Positions 16,572 to 25,212 of a stretch of DNA of 32,440 nt are shown one piece after another (positions within the stretch are counted from its first letter, which is position 1; each line of letters opens with the position of its first letter). The notes under the pieces are model-generated. The model was not told the DNA's origin. It saw nothing but the letters and a program-made list of their open reading frames with translations, and did not search any database. Source of the DNA: JBBDXI01 sp040902425. GTDB taxonomy: Bacteria; Planctomycetota; Phycisphaerae; Phycisphaerales; UBA1924. The position numbers were made by a program, and so were the translations under genes. The DNA lies in contig JBBDXI010000043.1 of NCBI GenBank assembly GCA_040902425.1, forward strand, positions 1-32,440, written 5' to 3'.

Positions 16572-17063
16572 ATGCGCATTCCCATCGGGCTCCCATTGTT
16601 CGTGACCGGGCTTGCCGCGGTGTCGGCCTTCTTCATCGTGCGGCTCTCCACGCACGCCCGAAGCTGGCCCGCCACCAGCGGGGTGATCGTGTCCGCGTCG
16701 GTCGAGACGATCCGCGCCTCAACATCCACGGGCTCCGTGCGAGAGCGCTTCCGCCCGGTGTGGGGGTTCCAGTACACGGTTGCCGGTCGCACCTTCAGTT
16801 CAAGACAGGCGAGCGTCAGCGAGTTCGCGCCTAACTTGAGGCAGTCGGCGGAGCAGGAACTGTTGCGCAGACGAGTCGGCGATCCAGTCACCGTGTTCTA
16901 CGACCCGGGCAATCCCGCGGAAGCCGTGCTGGACCGTGGATCCCTCTCGCACTATTGGGGGTACCTCGTCACTGCTGCGGTGGCAACTGCCGCCGCCTGG
17001 GGTGGCTGGGCGGTCTTTCGATCCAGGGATGTCGGCTCATCGGCCGCAGGTGCAGTCCGATAG
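16572..17063 (+). CDS. DUF3592-family membrane protein
   Basis: A 163-residue protein with a hydrophobic N-terminal segment (IGLPLFVTGLAAVSAFFIV) and a second near the C-terminus (YWGYLVTAAVATAAAWGGW). Between them lies a domain with WPATSGVIVSASVE, FQYTVAGRTFSS and GDPVTVFYDPGNPAEAVLD. The last is the hallmark of DUF3592. The fold is thought to be a small beta domain facing outward, but the function is not known. Confidence 0.82.
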   Translation: MRIPIGLPLFVTGLAAVSAFFIVRLSTHARSWPATSGVIVSASVETIRASTSTGSVRERFRPVWGFQYTVAGRTFSSRQASVSEFAPNLRQSAEQELLRRRVGDPVTVFYDPGNPAEAVLDRGSLSHYWGYLVTAAVATAAAWGGWAVFRSRDVGSSAAGAVR

Positions 17064-17191
17064 CCCTTTCATCCCTCCCAGAACAACCTAATCCCAGCCT
17101 CTGCACTTGCCCCGCTTCAAGTCCGCGTCATCCTCATTGCGGCGGCACGCTCGGGCGCTGGAATCGCCCGAACCCCGCCGGAGGCAGGAAG

Positions 17192-17908
17192 ATGCTGATC
17201 ATCGCCGCGGCCATGGCCGGCGCGAGCCTGGGCTCGTGCCCCATCCACTTCACCTCGGGCCGTCACGCCGACCGCCCCATCGCCACCGCCCCTCTCTACC
17301 CGAGCAGCATGGCCGACGATGTCCACCGCCCCGGCTTCAACGGGCGGCTCTTCGTCACCCGCCCCATCATCGGCCCCGGGCACGGCCCCTACGCCGTCGC
17401 CGAGGGCAGCCCCGGCGCTTCGCACTACGGCGCCTTCGATCAGCAGGATGCCACCGTGTACGTCCGGGTCGGACACACCGCCATCGGGATCAACGCATGG
17501 GAACGCCACGGCAAGCGGGGGCTCGCTCACCTGGAGAACGCGCGCCAGTTCTGGCTCTACGAGCGGGGCTACACGGGCGGGGTCCGGACCTTCGTCAACG
17601 ACACGGTGACCTTCGGGGCCCCGCGCGAGCGCGTGGTGCGCGAGGCCAGCGCCGCCCCGGCCGGGCCGGCGAGCACGCCGAGCGCCCGCGAGATCCGGCC
17701 CCGCGCCACGATCACCGTCCCCGCCGACGTCCCGCGGGCCAAGAGCCGCATCCGCGTGCGGAGCGCCCACACGGGCGCGACGATCGCGGCCCTGCCCGGC
17801 GACGGCCCGGCCCGGGTCTCCCTCCCCGGCCTTCCGGGCGCGGCCGCGCGGCCCTCCGCCGCTCCCGACGCCGCCCGCGCGCCGACCGTCATCGTCCGGG
17901 CCGAGTGA
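17192..17908 (+). CDS. Exported protein of unknown function
   Basis: A 238-residue protein with no family I recognise. The ATG at 17192 follows GGAGGCAGGAA, a good Shine-Dalgarno sequence, which decides this start. The N-terminus (MLIIAAAMAGASLGSC) resembles a short signal or lipoprotein signal with a Cys at residue 16. The middle is rich in Gly, His and aromatic residues (GPGHGPYAVAEGSPGASHYG, ARQFWLYERGYTGGVRTFV). The last 70 residues are Ala/Pro/Arg-rich and look disordered. It stands between the DUF3592 gene and xseA on the same strand, with no clear functional link. Confidence 0.6.
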   Translation: MLIIAAAMAGASLGSCPIHFTSGRHADRPIATAPLYPSSMADDVHRPGFNGRLFVTRPIIGPGHGPYAVAEGSPGASHYGAFDQQDATVYVRVGHTAIGINAWERHGKRGLAHLENARQFWLYERGYTGGVRTFVNDTVTFGAPRERVVREASAAPAGPASTPSAREIRPRATITVPADVPRAKSRIRVRSAHTGATIAALPGDGPARVSLPGLPGAAARPSAAPDAARAPTVIVRAE

Positions 17909-17937
17909 TCGGCCCGCGCCGAGCGTGGTGACCACGT

Positions 17938-17976
17938 GCCACGGGTTCGCCGGCGTCTTCGCCGGCAGCCCGTGCC
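17938..17976. repeat. CACGGG hairpin before xseA
   Basis: GCCACGGG...CCCGTGCC with inner CGCCGGCG-TCTT-CGCCGGC. It lies between the unknown exported-protein gene and the xseA promoter. Confidence 0.7.
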
Positions 17977-18021
17977 GTCACCTGGGCCCGCCGAACCTCG
18001 GCACCCCGGGCCGGCGGATGG

Positions 18022-18028
18022 TTACCCT
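18022..18028 (+). promoter_or_regulatory. -10-like element before xseA
   Basis: GGTTACCCT ends 9 nt before the GTG at 18038. The identical 9-mer precedes the UDP-glucuronate decarboxylase gene at 32049-32057. This spacing favours the GTG as the xseA start in a leaderless or short-leader mRNA. Confidence 0.4.
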
Positions 18029-18037
18029 CAGTGCAGA

Positions 18038-19615
18038 GTGACCGCCCGCCTCCCCTTCAACCCCGCCCGCATGGCCGCCCAGCCGGCCCCCGCTCCTCCC
18101 TCGGCCATCCCTCCTGACGCGCCCCTCACCGTCTCCCAGCTCGCCGGCCGCATCTCCGCCGCTCTCGACGCCGGCCTGCCCGCCAAGGTCCGCGTCATCG
18201 GCCAGGTCACGAACTTCCGCGACCGCACCCACTGGTACTTCGACCTCAAGGACGCCGGCGCGGTCGTCTCCTGCGCCATGTTCCAGACTCAGGCCCGCAA
18301 GGCCCGCTTCACCCCGACCAACGGCCAGGAAGTCATCGCCACCGGGCGCGTCGAGTTCTGGGATAAGGCCGGCAAGACCTCCCTCATCATCGACAAGCTC
18401 GAGCCCGTCGGCGCCGGCGCCCTCGAGCTGGCCTTCCGCGCCCTCTGCGATGAGCTCAAAACGCTCGGCTGGTTCGACCACAACCGCAAGCGCCCCATCC
18501 CCGCCTTCCCCCGTCGCGTCGCCGTCATCACCAGCCGCACGGGCGCTGCCCTCCAGGATGTCCTCGACACCGCGCGCCGCCGCTGCTGCGCGACCGACTT
18601 CTACCTGCTCGACGCCCGCGTCCAGGGCGACGGCGCCGCCGCCGAGGTCGCCGCCGCCCTCCGCTGGCTCGCCCACCACCACGCCCGCCTGCAACTGGAT
18701 GCCATCCTCGTCACCCGCGGTGGCGGCTCGATCGAAGACCTCTGGGCCTTCAACGAGCGGGTCGTCGCCGAGGCCATCATCGCCAGCCCGGTTCCGGTCG
18801 TCGCCGCCATCGGCCACGAGACCGACACCACCATCGCCGAGCTGGTCGCCGACCTCCGCTGCGCCACGCCCACCCAGGCCGCCGTCCGCCTCACCCCCGA
18901 CGGCAAGGCCCTCACCGAGCAGCTCGATTCCCTCACCGCCCGCCTCCGCGCCGGCGCCCAGCGCTCCCTCCGAGACCGCCGCGCCCGCGTCATCCAGGCC
19001 GCCCGCCACCCCCTCATCGCCCGCCCGGGCGAACTCGTCGACCGCGCCCGCCGCGCCCTTGAATCCCTCGCCCGCCACGCCCGCACCAGCATCACCGGCC
19101 GCGTCCGCGCCTCGGCCAACCGCCTCGAGCGCCTCGCCGGCCGCCTCGAGGCCTTCCGCCCCGCCGCCCTCCACGCCCGGCGCGCGGCCGCCCTGGAATC
19201 CGCCCGGGCCCGCCTCGCCGCCGCCGCGGCCCGTCGCCTCGCCGCCAATGACCTCGGTTCCCTCGCCCAGCGCCTCGAACTCGCCTGGGACACGCGCGCC
19301 GAGCGCGAGGACACCCGGCTCCAGGCCCTCGCCCGTCAACTCGCGGCCATAGGACCCATGGCCGTCCTCAGGCGCGGCTTCTCGTACACCATGCGCGAGG
19401 ATGGCACCCTCCTCCGCTCTCCGGAGGGTGTCGCCCCCGGCGACCGTCTCCGCACGCGCCTGGCCGAGGGGGAACTCCGCTCCCGCGTCGAGGGCGACGG
19501 CCCGCCCCCGCGGCCGCTCGTAAGCCCCGAAGAGGCGGCCCGCCCCACGCCCCGAAAGCGGAGGCCGAGGCCCCAGTCGCCCGATCAAATGGACCTGTTC
19601 AAGCCCGCCCCGTAA
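18038..19615 (+). CDS. xseA: Exodeoxyribonuclease VII large subunit
   Basis: The large catalytic subunit of ExoVII, which degrades single-stranded DNA from both ends together with XseB. The 525-residue product has an N-terminal OB fold (LTVSQLAGRISAALD, VRVIGQVTNFRDRTHWYFDL, GQEVIATGRVEFW). The catalytic domain follows with FPRRVAVITSRTGAALQDVL, DAILVTRGGGSIEDLWAFN and PVVAAIGHETDTTIAELVAD. A long Arg/Ala-rich helical region then leads to the C-terminal AVLRRGFSYTMREDGTLLRS segment. GTG 18038 is chosen from the -10 spacing; ATG 18071 (MAAQPAPAPP) is the alternative. xseB starts 9 nt after its stop. Confidence 0.95.
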   Translation: MTARLPFNPARMAAQPAPAPPSAIPPDAPLTVSQLAGRISAALDAGLPAKVRVIGQVTNFRDRTHWYFDLKDAGAVVSCAMFQTQARKARFTPTNGQEVIATGRVEFWDKAGKTSLIIDKLEPVGAGALELAFRALCDELKTLGWFDHNRKRPIPAFPRRVAVITSRTGAALQDVLDTARRRCCATDFYLLDARVQGDGAAAEVAAALRWLAHHHARLQLDAILVTRGGGSIEDLWAFNERVVAEAIIASPVPVVAAIGHETDTTIAELVADLRCATPTQAAVRLTPDGKALTEQLDSLTARLRAGAQRSLRDRRARVIQAARHPLIARPGELVDRARRALESLARHARTSITGRVRASANRLERLAGRLEAFRPAALHARRAAALESARARLAAAAARRLAANDLGSLAQRLELAWDTRAEREDTRLQALARQLAAIGPMAVLRRGFSYTMREDGTLLRSPEGVAPGDRLRTRLAEGELRSRVEGDGPPPRPLVSPEEAARPTPRKRRPRPQSPDQMDLFKPAP

Positions 19616-19624
19616 CCTCCGCCC

Positions 19625-20011
19625 GTGCCCAGCCCTCCCCCCGTGCCACCGACTCCGCCGCAGCCCCAACCGACCGGCCCTTCCCACGCCCCCGATGCGT
19701 CGAAGTCGGTGCCACAGGAGCCGACCTTCGAGCAGGCCATCCAGCACCTCGAGGGCATCATCGAGCGGATCGAGTCCGGCGAGGCCGGCCTGGAGCAGTC
19801 GATCGCCGAGTACGAGCGCGGCGTTGCCCTCATCCGCCGCTGCCGCCAGGTCCTCGACCGGGCCGAGCAGCGCGTCGAGGAACTCACCGCGCAGATGCAG
19901 GCTTCGCCCGTGCCACCGGTTGCGCCGCCTTCCGCGACTCAGGGATCGCCGGCAGGCGCCCCGGCGCCGAGACCGGTGCCACGCACAGCGCCCCCGGAGT
20001 CCCCCTTCTGA
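19625..20011 (+). CDS. xseB: Exodeoxyribonuclease VII small subunit
   Basis: The 128-residue partner of XseA. The conserved helical core is FEQAIQHLEGIIERIESGEAGLEQSIAEYERGVALIRRCRQVLDRAEQRVEEL, at about residues 35-88. It is flanked by Pro-rich tails not normally present in this roughly 80-residue protein. The start is a GTG at 19625, close behind the xseA stop. Its TGA overlaps the ATG of the prepilin peptidase gene by one base, so the three genes probably form one transcript. Confidence 0.92.
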   Translation: MPSPPPVPPTPPQPQPTGPSHAPDASKSVPQEPTFEQAIQHLEGIIERIESGEAGLEQSIAEYERGVALIRRCRQVLDRAEQRVEELTAQMQASPVPPVAPPSATQGSPAGAPAPRPVPRTAPPESPF

Positions 20012-21336
20012 TGGAGCAGTACGAAGTGCTTCTCATCGGCCTCAAGGTCATCTGGGGCTTCTTCGTCTTCGCGCTGGGCGCCTGCATCGGCTCGCTCACC
20101 AACGTCATCGTCTACCGCACGCCGCTGGGCATCAGCATCGTCACGCCCCCCTCCCGCTGCCCCAAGTGCGACACCCGCCTCGGCCTGCGCGACAACATCC
20201 CTATCTTCGGCTGGCTCTTCCTGCGCGGCCGCTGCCGCTACTGCAAGAACCCGATCTCCCCCGAGTACCCGATCGTCGAGCTCTGCGTCGCCCTCCTCTT
20301 CACGCTCTTCTATATCGTCTGGTACGTCCTGCCGCCGAACTTCACCTTCGTCGGCGTCCAGTGGGGCGCCATGCGACCCGTCTGGGCCATGAACGACGCG
20401 ACGCAGACCTGGCCCACCTTCGTGGTCTTCCTCACGCTCCTGGGCGCGCTGGTCGCCATGACCATCGTGGATGCCAAGACCTTCACCATCCCGCTCCGCG
20501 TCATGTGGGTCCCGCCCATCGTCGCCGTCCTGGTTCACCCCATTCACGCCGCGCTGATCAGCCCGCCCTACCGCGCCGCCGGCGACTGGCACTGGGCCAT
20601 CCCCACGCCCGACCGCACCAACTGGCCCCTCGTCTGGGCCTCCATCGGCGCCATCCTCGGCCTCGGCCTCGCCAACCTCCTCCTCCATTTCAAGTTCATC
20701 CGCCGCAGCTTCGCCGACTACGCCGACTGGGAGCAGCAGCACCTCGCCGCGGCCGCCCCCGACACGGTCGTGACGGCCGGCGCCCCCGGCTCCGCCGGCA
20801 CACCCGAACTCTGGATGGTCTACCCCCACGCCCGCCGCGAGATGGTCCTCGAGCTCGCCTTCCTCGGCCCCTGCCTGGGCCTGGGCCTTCTGGGGTGGTA
20901 CTTTGGCCAGTGGTGGGCCACGCCCCCGCCGCCCACCGCGCCGGGCGTCCTCTCCCTGGTCTCCGTCGCCCCCCTCTGGCTCACCGTCCTCTCCGGCGTC
21001 CTTTTGGGCTACCTCATCGGCGGGGGCCTCGTCTGGGCCGTCCGCATCCTGGGCTCCCTGGGCTTCGGCAAGGAGGCCATGGGCCTCGGCGATGTCCACC
21101 TCATGGCCGCCGTGGGCGCCTCCGTCGGCTACATCAACTCCTCACTCGCCTTCTTCGGCGCCGCCTTCGTCGGCCTCGCGTGGACCATCCTCGCCCTGGC
21201 CAGCCGGGGCAAGGTCCGGCGCATGATGCCTTATGGGCCCTTCCTGGCCGTCGCAACCGTCATGGTCCTCCTCGCCCGCCCGCTCATCGAGCAGGGCCTC
21301 TCGGTGATGCTCCGCCACCCCGTCCAGATCCCCTGA
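20011..21336 (+). CDS. Prepilin peptidase (type IV leader peptidase, PilD/GspO)
   Basis: An inner-membrane aspartic protease that cleaves and N-methylates type IV pilin or pseudopilin precursors. It has the N-terminal domain with two Cys pairs (RCPKCDTRLGLRD and GRCRYCKNPISPEYPIVEL). The two catalytic aspartates appear in TIVDAKTFTIPL and in the GxGD-type motif GKEAMGLGDVHLMAAVGA near the C-terminus. At 441 residues it is longer than the usual 250-300. The extra length is a roughly 130-residue stretch between the two catalytic segments with a soluble part (from FKFIRRSFADYADWE to PHARREM) and further helices. No pilin gene lies in the window. Confidence 0.92.
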   Translation: MEQYEVLLIGLKVIWGFFVFALGACIGSLTNVIVYRTPLGISIVTPPSRCPKCDTRLGLRDNIPIFGWLFLRGRCRYCKNPISPEYPIVELCVALLFTLFYIVWYVLPPNFTFVGVQWGAMRPVWAMNDATQTWPTFVVFLTLLGALVAMTIVDAKTFTIPLRVMWVPPIVAVLVHPIHAALISPPYRAAGDWHWAIPTPDRTNWPLVWASIGAILGLGLANLLLHFKFIRRSFADYADWEQQHLAAAAPDTVVTAGAPGSAGTPELWMVYPHARREMVLELAFLGPCLGLGLLGWYFGQWWATPPPPTAPGVLSLVSVAPLWLTVLSGVLLGYLIGGGLVWAVRILGSLGFGKEAMGLGDVHLMAAVGASVGYINSSLAFFGAAFVGLAWTILALASRGKVRRMMPYGPFLAVATVMVLLARPLIEQGLSVMLRHPVQIP

Positions 21337-21436
21337 GAAACTCAGGGCCACTCCCCCCTCCCGCCGATAGAACCCCGTGATCCGCGCCGGGGACCGGCGC
21401 ATCGCGCGACCACTAATCCCAAGGGAGAACCCAGGA

Positions 21437-22166
21437 ATGAGCCGGACCGGAAACCTCAGCCGATTCCTCGGCGTGCTGCTGACTTCGGGCGCCCTCGCCA
21501 CGGGCCTCGGCGGCTGCAACAAGGTCAACAAGACCGAGTACGACGCCGTCATGCGCGAGAACACCGAGCTGCGCGACCGCCTCGCCTCCGAGCAGCAGTC
21601 CCGCCAGGAGGCCGAGACCCGCAACGCCGCCCTCGAGCAGCAGGAGCGCGACTACGCCGCCCAGCTCGACCGCGTCCGCACCACCCCGCGCTCCGGCGCC
21701 GGCGGCGGCGAGACCGGCTTCGCCGACGGCGCCGGCGTCACCAGCTACCGGCGCGGCAGCGACGTCGTGGTGGACATCGCCGGCGATGTNNNNNNNNNNC
21801 AAAGAAGTCGTCGAGCACGGGGACGAAGTTCGCGCCGGCGATGTCCTCTTCGACTCCGGCAAGGCCACGCTCAAGGCCTCCGCCAAGAAGACCCTCGACA
21901 ACGTCGCTTCCACCATCAAGTCCAGGTACGGCGCCAACGTCGTCCGCATCGAGGGCTACACCGACACCGACCCCATCGTCAAGTCCGGCTGGAAGTCCAA
22001 CGAGCGCCTCAGCGGCGAGCGGGCCATGGCCGTCGAGGAGTACCTCTCCAGCCGCGGCCTCCCCAAGGACCGCATCTACTACGCCGGCTTCGGGTCCTCC
22101 CGGCCCAAGAGCACCAAGAAGGACAGCCGGCGCGTCGAGATCGTCATCCTCGCCAAGGGCGAGTGA
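21437..22166 (+). CDS. OmpA/Pal-like peptidoglycan-binding lipoprotein (contains gap)
   Basis: An outer-membrane-type lipoprotein with lipobox LGGC after MSRTGNLSRFLGVLLTSGAL. A coiled coil (YDAVMRENTELRDRLASEQQ and onward) follows, then an OmpA domain: LFDSGKATLKASAKKTLDNV, VVRIEGYTDTDPIVKSGWKSNERLS and the Pal-like end SRRVEIVIL. AAGGGAG lies upstream of the ATG at 21437. A 10-N gap at 21790-21799 falls just before the OmpA domain. The frames on both sides fit if the true gap is a multiple of three. A 12-nt sequence ending at the gap is repeated at 21833-21844. The in-between peptide (KEVVEHGDEVRA) is not part of the family, so this is either an insertion or an assembly fault. Confidence 0.85.
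21790..21799. other. Assembly gap (10 N) in the OmpA-like lipoprotein gene
   Basis: Ten N directly after the first copy of the 12-mer CGCCGGCGATGT (21778-21789). The second copy is at 21833-21844. Confidence 0.95.
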
Positions 22167-22179
22167 CGCCTGGTGGGTC

Positions 22180-22211
22180 CCACGGGCGTGCCGTCTTCGG
22201 CTCGCCCGGGA
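22180..22211. repeat. CACGGGCG hairpin after the OmpA-like gene
   Basis: CCACGGGCGTGCCG, loop TCTT, CGGCTCGCCCGGG. It begins 14 nt after the stop at 22166 and could stop or stabilise the transcript. Confidence 0.65.
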
Positions 22212-22238
22212 ACACTCCGCCTCTGCGAACCTTTCCGC

Positions 22239-22265
22239 GGGGGGGGGCCCCCCCCCCCCCCCCCC
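22239..22265. repeat. G9-C18 homopolymer tract upstream of the DUF444 gene
   Basis: Nine G followed by eighteen C form a perfect self-complementary block, followed 6 nt later by GTTTTTTA. It may act as a terminator-like hairpin or be a length-unstable tract. The exact length in the assembly is doubtful. Confidence 0.6.
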
Positions 22266-22333
22266 GCTTCGTTTTTTACGTTATCCGCCCCGTGAGCCGC
22301 CGCTCACCCTCGCCCCTTCCCCCGATCCTGTCG

Positions 22334-23497
22334 ATGGAACAATCCGTACAGACTGTTGGGCCCCGCCCGCGGGGGCGGCCCCGCACGGACGCGTCCATGA
22401 TCAGCAAGATCGAACAGGACCACCAGCGCTTCCGCCAGATCATCCGCGGCAAGATCCGCCGCGACCTTCGCCGATTCCTCTCGCGCGGCGAGCTGATCGG
22501 CAAGGAGGGCCGGCGGTTCGTCTCGATCCCGGTCCACGACATCGACATCCCCACCTTCCGCTACGGCGACAACGCCGGCGGCGTCGGCATGGGCGAGGGC
22601 GGCGAGGGCGACGGCGTCGGCGGGGGACAGGGCGGCGAGCAGGAGGGCAAGCACATCCTCGAGGTCGACGTCTCCCTCGACGAGCTCGCCGACATCCTCG
22701 CCGAGGAGCTCCAGCTCCCCCGCATCAAGCCCAAGGGCCAGCACCGGATCACGACCACCAGGGACAAGTACTCCGGCATCCGCCCCGTCGGCCCCGCCGC
22801 CCTCCGCCACTTCAAGCGCACCTACCGCGAGGCCCTCAAGCGGCAGATGGCCATGGGCCTCTACGACCCCGACAAGCCGCTCGTCGTCCCGATCCGCAAC
22901 GACCTCCGCTACCGCTCCTGGAACGAGGTGCGCAAGCCCCAGAGCAACGCGGTGATCGTCTACATGATGGATGTGTCGGGCTCGATGGGCGACGAGCAGA
23001 AGGAACTCGTCCGCCTCGAGGCCTTCTGGATCGACACCTGGCTCCGCCGCAACTACGAGGGCATCGAGTCCCGCTACATCGTCCACGACGTCCGCGCCGC
23101 CGAGGTCGACAAGAAGACCTTCTTCTCCATCCGCGAGGACGGCGGCACCCGGATCAGCTCCGCCTTCCAATGCTGCGACGAGCTCCTCAAGAGCCACTAC
23201 GACCCCGCCGCCTGGAACATCTACCTCTTCCACTTCTCCGACGGCGACAACTCCAGCGAGGCCGACAACCGACTCTGCGTGAAGATCCTCGACCAGTCCC
23301 TCATCCCTATCGCCAACATGGTCGGCTACTGCCAGGTGACCAGCGCCTACGGATCCGGAAGCTTCCTCAACGTCCTCCGCGAGGCCTTCCCCCGCGGCCT
23401 GGCCGACCAGGACGGCCCCCGCGTCGTCACCACCAAGGTCGACAGCCGCGACGACATCCTCGAGTCGCTGCGCTCGTTCTTCAAGGCCGGGCGCTAG
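22334..23497 (+). CDS. DUF444 (YeaH-type) VWA-domain protein
   Basis: A 387-residue protein of the YeaH/DUF444 family. Members carry a von Willebrand A fold and act with the kinase YeaG/PrkA and SpoVR in stress and sporulation contexts. Visible features are IEQDHQRFRQIIRGKIRRDL, a Gly/Glu-rich linker (residues 80-100), VYMMDVSGSMGDEQKELVR (the MIDAS motif DVSGS) and FHFSDGDNSSEADN. The ATG at 22334 is used. The ATG at 22397 (MISKIEQDHQ) fits other family starts equally well. A G9-C18 tract lies about 70-95 nt upstream. The two usual partner genes are not in the window. It converges on the TerC gene with an 18-nt gap. Confidence 0.9.
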   Translation: MEQSVQTVGPRPRGRPRTDASMISKIEQDHQRFRQIIRGKIRRDLRRFLSRGELIGKEGRRFVSIPVHDIDIPTFRYGDNAGGVGMGEGGEGDGVGGGQGGEQEGKHILEVDVSLDELADILAEELQLPRIKPKGQHRITTTRDKYSGIRPVGPAALRHFKRTYREALKRQMAMGLYDPDKPLVVPIRNDLRYRSWNEVRKPQSNAVIVYMMDVSGSMGDEQKELVRLEAFWIDTWLRRNYEGIESRYIVHDVRAAEVDKKTFFSIREDGGTRISSAFQCCDELLKSHYDPAAWNIYLFHFSDGDNSSEADNRLCVKILDQSLIPIANMVGYCQVTSAYGSGSFLNVLREAFPRGLADQDGPRVVTTKVDSRDDILESLRSFFKAGR

Positions 23498-23515
23498 GCG
23501 TCGTCCGGCAGACGG

Positions 23516-25036
23516 TCAGGACGCCGCCGGTGGTGATGCGGCCGGCCCGGTGCGGTGCGGCGGGCGTGGATCGACCGGCGCCGCCGTGGTCGCCGGTGGG
23601 ACCGCAGTCCCGGGGGGATGCTGTCCCGTCCCGGCCGCGCTCCGCACGTAGCGCCAGCGCCGGATGACCGCCACGCTCCACAGCAGGAGCGCCAGCACGG
23701 GCCCGACGCTGCCGTAGAGGACCAGGTGCGAGTGCTCCGGCACCGCGGCCGAGGCCGCCATGATCGCGCCCAGCAGGACGGTCCAGAGCACGGGGATGAT
23801 CCAGAGGCGCGGCGAGGCCGGCACGATCCCCTGGGCCCGCATCTTGACGCTCTTCAGCACGTTGCGGGCCCAGACGAACTCCGTCGCCAGCAGCGCCAGG
23901 CCGCCGATGGCCACGGCGATCCCGCCGGGGCCCGGGAGCAGCCCGATCGGGATGCTCAGGAGCAGGATGGTGATGCCGATCACGAGGATGATCGTCCGGC
24001 GGGCCCGCTTCCAGGCGGCCTCGGCCGCCCAGGCCAGCTCGGTAATTGGCGCCTCCGCCTCCCGTTTCTCCCGCCCGGAAACCAGCAGCGAGGCCCCAAC
24101 CCCCCCGGCCAGCAGCACGGCGATCACCCCGAGGGAGACCTCGATCTTGATGTGCACGCCCAGGCCATCCAGGAACATCTTGATCGCCACGAAGCCCAAC
24201 ACGAAGACCAGCGAGAGCTTCAGGTAGCGGAACTTGTCCATGAACGCCGCCAGGGCGAAGTAGAGCGAGCGCAGCCCCAGCACCGCGAACACGTTGGACG
24301 TGAAGACCAGGAACGGGTCCCGCGTGATCCCGATGATCGCCGGGATCGAGTCGACCGCGAAGACCACGTCGGTCGTCTCGACCACCAGCAGCACGAGGAA
24401 CAGCGGCGTCACGGCGAAGCGCCCTTCCACCCTCGTGAAGAACCGCTGGCCGTCCAGGCCGGGGCTGACCGGGAGGAACCGGCGGGCCAGACGAAGCACG
24501 ACCCCCCGCTCGGGGTCCAGCTTGTCCTCGGTCGTCAGGAGCAGCCGGACCGCCGTCGCCAGCAGGATGGCCGCGAAGACGTAGATGGTCCAATGGAAGT
24601 GCTCGATCAGCGTGGTGCCGGCGGCGATCATGGCCCCGCGCATCACCAGCGCCCCCAGGATCCCCCAGAAGAGCACGCGGTGCTGGTACCCCAGGGGGAC
24701 GCGGAAGTACGAGAAGATGATGGCGATGACGAAGATGTTGTCGACGCTGAGCGAGTACTCGACGAGCCAGCCCGCGAAGAACTGCAGCGCCGCCGTCCGG
24801 CCGCCGAGCACGGGTTCGGTGCTCCCCTCCGGCCGCAGGCCGATGCCCAGCCAGTGGTGCTCGTACATGAAGTAGACGAGCACGTTGAAGACCAGGGCGA
24901 GCGTCACGCAGACGGCGGTCCACGCCAGGGCCTCGCGGGCGCGGATCTCGCGCGAGCCGCGGTTGAGCACGGCGAGGTCCACGAAGAGCATGACCACGAC
25001 GAACACGACGAAGCCGACCCAAAGGAGGGAGGTCAT
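23516..25036 (-). CDS. TerC/Alx-family membrane protein with PGPGW extension
   Basis: A 506-residue polytopic membrane protein. The TerC/Alx core includes FAGWLVEYSLSVDNIFVIA, YQHRVLFWGILGALVMRG and VVFAVDSIPAIIGITRDPFL, the conserved acidic segments linked to metal export (manganese for Alx/MntT relatives). The C-terminal third adds a helical hairpin with IPIGLLPGPGGIAVAIGGLALL, which matches the PGPGW family usually found as a separate small protein. A Pro/Thr-rich tail follows. The ATG at 25036 (MTSLLWVGFVVF) opens the first helix; upstream in-frame codons give an Arg/Pro-rich non-conserved stretch. I saw no yybP-ykoY manganese riboswitch upstream. Confidence 0.88.
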   Translation of the reverse strand: MTSLLWVGFVVFVVVMLFVDLAVLNRGSREIRAREALAWTAVCVTLALVFNVLVYFMYEHHWLGIGLRPEGSTEPVLGGRTAALQFFAGWLVEYSLSVDNIFVIAIIFSYFRVPLGYQHRVLFWGILGALVMRGAMIAAGTTLIEHFHWTIYVFAAILLATAVRLLLTTEDKLDPERGVVLRLARRFLPVSPGLDGQRFFTRVEGRFAVTPLFLVLLVVETTDVVFAVDSIPAIIGITRDPFLVFTSNVFAVLGLRSLYFALAAFMDKFRYLKLSLVFVLGFVAIKMFLDGLGVHIKIEVSLGVIAVLLAGGVGASLLVSGREKREAEAPITELAWAAEAAWKRARRTIILVIGITILLLSIPIGLLPGPGGIAVAIGGLALLATEFVWARNVLKSVKMRAQGIVPASPRLWIIPVLWTVLLGAIMAASAAVPEHSHLVLYGSVGPVLALLLWSVAVIRRWRYVRSAAGTGQHPPGTAVPPATTAAPVDPRPPHRTGPAASPPAAS

Positions 25037-25126
25037 GGCTTCGGGGCATCCGGGGACCGGGAGCGGGGTCGCGGCATGAGGTCGCCTTGCCCGGCGCACC
25101 GGCCGGGGGCCGGCGCGAGGGGGGCG

Positions 25127-25162
25127 AATAATAAGCCCCGGCGACATGACTCAGCCGGGGCT
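25127..25162 (-). terminator. Rho-independent terminator after the PEP-CTERM-like gene
   Basis: On the minus strand AGCCCCGGC (25162-25154) pairs perfectly with GCCGGGGCT (25142-25134) around an 11-nt loop and is followed by TATTATT. It lies about 50 nt past the stop at 25213. Confidence 0.65.
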
Positions 25163-25212
25163 CGGGTGGATAGAAAGCGGTTGTCCGGCGGGGAGTGGCC
25201 CGCCGGCGTGAT

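Noticed and set aside
25037..25126. yybP-ykoY manganese riboswitch before the TerC gene
   Set aside because: No recognisable conserved loops of that riboswitch in this 90-nt leader.
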